A stretch of DNA of 64,000 bases, from the NCBI GenBank assembly GCA_030248295.1, contig JASANH010001230.1:60547-124546 (forward strand), written 5' to 3'. This DNA comes from Mesodorylaimus sp. YZB2_4. Taxonomy: Eukaryota > Nematoda > Enoplea > Dorylaimida > Dorylaimidae. This document shows positions 59,291 to 64,000 of the stretch, piece by piece. A program made the translations under genes and the position numbers. How positions within the stretch are numbered: the first letter of the stretch is position 1; every line of letters starts with the position of its first letter. The notes under the pieces were generated by a model that was not told the DNA's origin, did no database searches, and saw only the letters and a list, made by a program, of their open reading frames with translations.

Positions 59291-59632
59291 TCACTGACAT
59301 GTGAAGTCGATGCAATTCTGGCCCTGTGGGCACTGCGAGGGGAACACGCAAGGAAATGTTCCATGCTCCTTGCCCGAGTAGGTGCACCTCATTTCTTGGC
59401 AGCTGCAATTAATGGACACTTTAGTTTTCAGTCCATTGCTGAAGCATCAGCAGTTTCACCTGTATTTCGTAGGACATTGGTGATCGAACGTGCACGGGTT
59501 ACCTTCACCCCACTTTTCATCGAGTGCAGCGGCGCCTGAAGGAGCACAGAGAATAAAATGTGGGTTCCTCAAGTTCCTTTAAAGTTTTTTCTTACCAGTC
59601 AGTAACACAAGCAAAACAATGTAGGAAAGCAT
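59291..59632 (-). CDS. 74-residue secreted peptide with two tandem four-Cys modules
   Basis: Three short exons: 59596-59632, 59460-59535 and 59291-59402; introns 60 and 57 nt, all GT..AG with matching phase; 225 nt in total. Residues 1-16 form a signal peptide (MLSYIVLLVLLTGAAA). The mature part holds two modules with the identical spacing C-x5-C-x5-C-x4-C: CTFDHQC..YSC..MRC and CVFPSQC..QNC..FTC, joined by a short Lys/Gly/His linker. Such repeats resemble the EB module or similar disulphide repeats of secreted nematode proteins. Function is unknown: candidates are a defence peptide, a signalling peptide or an inhibitor. No single ORF reveals it, since each exon is under 40 codons. A TATA box lies 66 bp upstream. 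Confidence 0.75.
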
Positions 59633-59697
59633 TTTCACTTTCGACAAGTTGGTTCGTCGTACCAGTTTACTAGAGAAGGTGAAACTTTTTTCGAAAA

Positions 59698-59703
59698 TTT
59701 ATA
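59698..59703 (-). promoter_or_regulatory. TATA box of the 74-aa secreted peptide gene
   Basis: Minus strand ACTATAAATTTTC, 66 bp upstream of the ATG. Confidence 0.55.
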
Positions 59704-60836
59704 GTATCTACATAAACTCTTCGTCAAACAAAAAAAATCTTGTTCAAATGGAACTGGCTCGCAAATCGAGTAAAACTAATTTTGCTTTGGAATGCGGTGG
59801 AGTAAAAGTAGCTTTGTTTTGGAATATAATGCAGTAAAACTAGATTCCACCACATCGCCTCGCAACCTTTTCTTCAAAATCGTAAGATTTCAAAAGATAG
59901 ACGGCGTTTGATTTTTGTCGAGTGCCATCGAAGGGCTGCACTCGGTAATTGGCTTGATAGCAGATCGACTAGTGCGGGTGATGATAACGCACAGGAAGTG
60001 GTTGTGTGGCGTGGTGCAGAGCATAATGACTGATGTGCTTGGGCTGATACTAGCAACTGACTGCTTTCATGTGGCTGTGACCATACGCGAGATACCCTTT
60101 CTAGCTAGTGCACTGCCTCATCAAATCTATCAGGAATTTTAATCTTTTCCGATATCCGATCCGATTCGATCTCGGATATCAGATCCGAATTGGTGGCATC
60201 CGATCCAGTCCGGCCGTGAGAGGTAGCACTTCTAAGAGGATCAAATGGTCGTTGCTGAAGTTGCTGAAACAGGATTTGCGACTTGCGAACACTGACTATC
60301 CTTAACAAACAACTTGATTTTTGTTGAGTTGCTAAGTAGTCTAGGCCGCTCAGATTGCAGGTCAGACTGCTAACACAAGCCGATCCAGAAATATAGAACC
60401 TATTCAGAGCTCCTGTCGCCAGTTCACAATAGCAAGTTGGCTATACTTACAAACGAAGTGCAGCCGAGAGTCAAAGTCGAATGTTGCAAAAAATGGTATT
60501 CAGATTCCGCACCCACGGATTGTAGGGTAGCCAAAATTCTGGACCTCCAGCGCCTATGCAAAAAAGTCAGAATTATTGACTGCAAACGGGGGACCCTTGA
60601 AAAATGAAAATTTCGACTTCTCAAAAGATAGCGGCCGAAAATTTAAGCTACCCACTGCAACTCGAGTGCTGAATCATATTGATCATATTGATTTTTGAAT
60701 ATTCCGACATCGATTTTAGAGCGCACTTCGCCAAGCATATTCTAGCTGAAAACTGGTGCAGTCTAGTTGAGAAGACAAGAAGATGGGACACCTCTTCAGG
60801 CCCCGAAAGTGAGTCACCCGGCTCACAGCAGGAATA
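59704..60836. other. Intergenic, no gene seen
   Basis: Contains a GATCCGAT-rich run at 60155-60205; similar GATCCGATC words occur at 25217 and 25480. No supported ORF. Confidence 0.4.
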
Positions 60837-61868
60837 CAGTCGACCTCGGATGATTGCACCTCGGATATTTGCAGCTCCGCTTAATTGCAATACTTTTTTT
60901 TACATCCCAAGGCGCATTTTACTACGCATAATTGCAATTTTTCTCTGGAATTCACAATGGACGATTAATTAGACTTCGACAACATATTCAGACTTCCCGC
61001 ATTTCGGCCCAGGCACTTAGTCGTCTACAATATGCTGCTTTTTTGGAAATCGAGGATACAGTCGAGTCCGCTCAGTATCACCAGTCTCTGACGGGAAGAA
61101 AATGTGACAATATCCGGGTTGTGACTAAACCAAAGTACACTCCAAAAATGCGAAAACTGAATTTTCTTGCGTTTCTCTCGCTAAATCAAACCATTTTTGT
61201 GTATTCCACAATTTGAAAGACGCGACACTTTTTTAAACAGCTTTTGTAATTAAAGAAGGTTAAATTATGCGAGTCAGTCAAATCAAAGCTGGACCACAAG
61301 GTGCCATGCCCCAAAAATTTCGCACTTTATTGTGAAAATCCTAGTTATTGACGATTTTGCGCTTGTTCTAGTCTGCCAAGGGTGTAAATGTGACACTTTC
61401 CTGATCCTAATCCCCCATGGCACAGAATTTATGTGCCAGAGCGGACTGGGCCGAATTCAGTGTGACAATAAGCGAACTCAAAATACACACAAATTATAGG
61501 GGAAAACCTGTGATAATAACCTGAGTGTGAAATTATCCGGAGTGGACTCGACTGTAAGCTTGCAACAAAATTTGTCATCGTCATCGCAAAATTGCCAACT
61601 GTTTTTGCTGTAAGATTGCTGAGGGACAGATTTCAGTTGCACTCGATTTTGATTTGGGTTGCACAAAACTACTGTATGTGACTGAGAAAATGTTGTTTCC
61701 CTGATAAAATCTTTTTTTTAAAGCATTAATAAAGATTGGTAGTGAATTCTGTGCGCAAAGAATACAAAACTTCGCGTAATTGCAATTTTTTTCAAAAACC
61801 ATCTGAACTTTGCGTTATTGCAACTTTTTCTGGCGTCTAGAGCGGCTGTAATTATCCGACGTCGACTG
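60837..61868. mobile_element. Tc1/mariner (pogo/Tigger-like) non-autonomous element
   Basis: Ends are CAGTCGACCTCGGATGATT (left) and, inverted, CAGTCGACGTCGGATAATT (right), each bordered by TA. Repeated ATTGCA(A)T words near both ends. 1,032 bp including a nested element. No transposase frame. Confidence 0.75.
61059..61554. mobile_element. Nested pogo-like MITE
   Basis: 496 bp inside the element at 60837-61868. Ends CAGTCGAGTCCGCTC (left) and CAGTCGAGTCCACTC (right, inverted), with flanking TA on both sides. Non-coding. Confidence 0.75.
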
Positions 61869-62002
61869 TAATTAGATCATGGCACAAATTTAGTGTTACT
61901 ACATTAGAAATCAGAGTAATTCAAACAGCGAACAGGAAAAACGCGAAACTCAAACTGCTACCGAAAAGAAATTTTCGAGTACGAAATTGAGAATCTCTAA
62001 AA

Positions 62003-63378
62003 TCACATATTATAAATCAACAAGTAGGCTCCTGGTTGCATCAAATATTTGCTCGGAATAACTGTTCGCTTCGCTTGTTTCTTATGCGACCCGATGACAT
62101 ACAGTTCTCGTGCATCCACTGCCAAATCGATGGGCATACTGAACTGCGGCACGACCACAACGCCTTCGCACTGTTTTTTCGTGACATCAAACTTTTGAAC
62201 CCGTTTTGTTTCGTCGACAATAAACAGTCGGTCGTTGCTGTCGAAGGCCATTCCTCGCGGGAAACGGACCTGGCCACTCGGCATCCAGAATGCCTTGCCA
62301 GGAGCGCCGTGCGAGATTTGGAACAAACGATGGCCAGTCTTGGCGTCGTGCAAGTCAACGTGGTGCGCCCTGTCGTCGGTCAGGTCGGCGATGGCCAGCA
62401 GATCGCCACGATTGTTGATGGCTATAAAACGAATGTTGCCGGGTTTCTTGTGAATAATTCGGCTGGCCATCGGGCACGGCTTGCATGGATCGCCAGCACT
62501 GTCCAGCGGCAAGATCCAAACGCTGCTGCTTTGATATTTCCCGCGAAAATCGTGATCGATTTTGGTCGATATGAAAATCGAGTTCTACAAAAAATTTAGT
62601 GTTATTCTCGAAGTGAGCTTCGTGCCCGTCATTTAGGGAAGGCAGACCCAATGGCAGAAAAAGAGTCGTTAGACTCGAATCTTTATGGATGATCAGAAAG
62701 GCTCTCGCCTTAATTTCCAATTCAGTTCATATCATGTCACTTTAAGCCAAGCACTCTACAGCGAAATCGAGGGCTACGGAACACATAAAGAACAATCATT
62801 GTTTACCCAGGCGGGAGTCGAACCCTCCCTTTCAAATGCGTATCCAGTGTTAGAGGCAGATGCCTCAACCCGCTTGGCCACGACCCGAGCGAAGGGCATT
62901 GGCCCCATTTAATAGCTAACGTACTTACCAAAGCGCCGCTGTAAATGATTCTCCTGACTCGACCCCACTCTCGATCGCAAGTCATCCGATAATCTGGCAC
63001 TCGATTATTACCGCCGTCCAGTATACCCTTTCGGAAAAACAAAATATCCGCCGTGGCATCCCGGCCGAGTCGATCGGCGTTAGTACTGAATACTGTGGCC
63101 AGAAAATACGGATTTCCGAGTTTCGCTTCAGCGTTTTCAGTAATATTTTCTGTTTGATCAATCAATACGACTCCCATGCAAACTCCGAATTTCAATGCTC
63201 GCACGTATTCCACGTCGTCTCGGCTTCCAATCCGCACGTGATGCAGACCGCTGTTGCTAGCGATGAAGAGATGTTTTTCATAGTTTTTGTCGTTGTAAAT
63301 ACCGAAACACATAGGATATCCAATGACCGTGGGGAGGGTCAGGGTAGTCGAAGCACTCGGTTTTCGAGATTGCGCCAT
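62003..63378 (-). CDS. NHL-repeat-type beta-propeller protein
   Basis: Exons 62929-63378 and 62003-62584; intron 62585-62928 (344 nt, phase 0). The model gives 343 residues from the first ATG; an additional upstream exon is possible. Propeller-like strands recur: YGEKHLFIASNSGLHHVRI-type segments in the first exon (HLFIASN, GLHHVRI), then IRFIAINNRGDLLAIAD, and FPRGMAFDSNDRLFIVDETKRVQKFD and MPIDLAVDARELYVIGS in the second. The last two are clear NHL repeats (RG.A.D....L.V.D....R.Q.F). NHL propellers bind protein or RNA partners; no RING, B-box or signal peptide is seen here. The SINE at 62725-62894 lies in the intron. The intron acceptor TTTTTTGTAG is standard. Confidence 0.75.
62725..62894 (-). 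repeat. tRNA-derived SINE (family B) in the NHL-gene intron
   Basis: Minus strand: GTGGCCAAGCGGGTTGAGGC (A box, tRNA-Ser/Leu-like), GAGGGTTCGACTCCCGCC (B box), GGTAAACAATGATTG, TATGTGTTCCGTAG, GTGCTTGGCTTAAAGTGACATG. Confidence 0.75.
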
Positions 63379-63823
63379 GAAGATTGACAGAACTTCTTTT
63401 CAATGTGTGCCACAGCGCGCGATGCCTACTGCTGAGCACTGCCAATGCCGAGTGTCAGTGACCGAGCCACGCATACCTGCTTTACAATGCTTCGACGGAG
63501 ACATGCATTGCGCGACCACTTGACTAATCCCAAGCCAGATTCATAGCAGAAACATACTATCAACAGGCGCGGTAGCTGCCTGTTTAGCCCAGCCACACAG
63601 ACGCGCAATGTTAAGCGGACAACTTTGATCGTTCATAACTCGACATCAAATCAACAAAAATGCACAAAATTTTGGAGATGAGCTATGTTTACCATGGCCA
63701 ATAACGCACTCTGCTGTTGTATTCTGACGGTAACGTGTCAGTTCAGTGATCTTATTCAATTGATGCTGCTTGACAGATATAAGTACTGTGTTAATGATAA
63801 AATTTTAAAATCCACTCGTGGTT
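63379..63823. other. Spacer with fragment of the 7.5/19.6-kb repeat
   Basis: 63562-63712 matches the repeat at 19600-19760 (GCCTGTTTAGCCCAGCCACA, TAAGCGGACAACTTTG, CATGGCCAATAA). Divergent spacer between the NHL gene and the edge ATPase. Confidence 0.6.
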
Positions 63824-64000
63824 ATGGCGTTTAAACTGCAGCACCTGTCTACGTTTATTGTCGCTGGTGGTACAGGCACTGGAAAAACTAGATTCGTAAA
63901 GAAGCTTCTTGAAGAGAGTGATGAATTATTTTCCAAGCCGTTTACAAAGATTGAATGGTACTATGGGGTGTACCAAAGTATTTTTTCTGAGATGCCGAAA
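63824..64000 (+). CDS. P-loop ATPase, N-terminal fragment (cut by window edge)
   Basis: Open from the ATG to the last base, 59 residues. A Walker A motif sits near the N-terminus: FIVAGGTGTGKTRFVKKLL, residues 11-29. It is followed by KIEWYYGVYQSIF. A short N-terminus, an immediate P-loop and then an I.W.YG.YQ strand is a layout I associate with stand-alone ATPases found near large DNA transposons and integrated DNA-virus relatives in invertebrate genomes (Maverick/Polinton or adintovirus type); this is recollection, not proof. The fragment is too short to see Walker B. It lies next to repeat debris, which fits a mobile-element origin. It could also be an ordinary host P-loop protein. Confidence 0.55.
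   Translation, partial: MAFKLQHLSTFIVAGGTGTGKTRFVKKLLEESDELFSKPFTKIEWYYGVYQSIFSEMPK

Noticed and set aside
62806-62894. Apparent tRNA-Ser/Leu gene (A and B boxes, minus strand)
   Set aside because: No proper cloverleaf closes, and the same head with a shared tail is found at 35.4 and 16.0 kb, so it is a SINE.

Overview
The window is eukaryotic nuclear DNA, most likely from a nematode. The evidence is two Sra/Srb-type chemoreceptors, a pair of secreted CAP (SCP/TAPS) proteins, an astacin with EGF and CUB domains, a GT14 branching-enzyme homologue, small secreted Cys-rich proteins, and many 47-63 nt introns with GTAAG donors and TTTCAG acceptors. The species cannot be named from the sequence. 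Protein-coding exons cover a minor part of the window; much of the rest is transposon debris. No rRNA, CRISPR or bacterial operon structure is visible.

Layout. 0.5-6.7 kb: a small unidentified five-exon gene (+), a possible transposon-derived ORF (-), and two tandem intronless receptors (-). 7.5-24.2 kb: two CAP genes (+), tandem copies including their promoters, lying between inverted copies of one repeat block; the right copy is split by a 2.33-kb hAT-like element with a perfect 8-bp target duplication. The DNA between the CAP genes holds a TIR element, MITEs, a SINE and a decayed copy of the end of the astacin gene. 24.7-28.6 kb: an astacin/kringle/EGF/CUB gene (-) whose active-site glutamate is alanine; an intact 1.06-kb element lies 62 bp beyond its stop codon. 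30.6-31.6 kb: an unidentified gene (-). 34.9-38.7 kb: a GT14 glycosyltransferase (+) with a transposon-filled 2.3-kb intron. 40.5-41.8 kb: a rhodopsin-type neuropeptide receptor (-). 44.3-46.2 kb: a C-type lectin with a long GGPAA repeat (-). 49.1-51.7 kb: an SLC22-type transporter (+). 55.9-56.6 kb and 59.3-59.6 kb: two secreted Cys-rich proteins (-). 62.0-63.4 kb: an NHL-type beta-propeller (-). At the right edge a P-loop ATPase gene begins and runs out of the window.

The genes do not form an obvious pathway. They belong to surface and secreted biology (chemosensation, secreted effectors, lectin, matrix protease-like, glycan branching, solute transport). Several secreted-protein genes (CAP1, CAP2, lectin, both Cys-rich proteins) have a TATA-like box; in the lectin and the two Cys-rich genes it sits 55-66 bp before the ATG. 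Exon models were built by hand from splice signals and phase agreement; 5' ends are unresolved for the astacin and the 31-kb gene.
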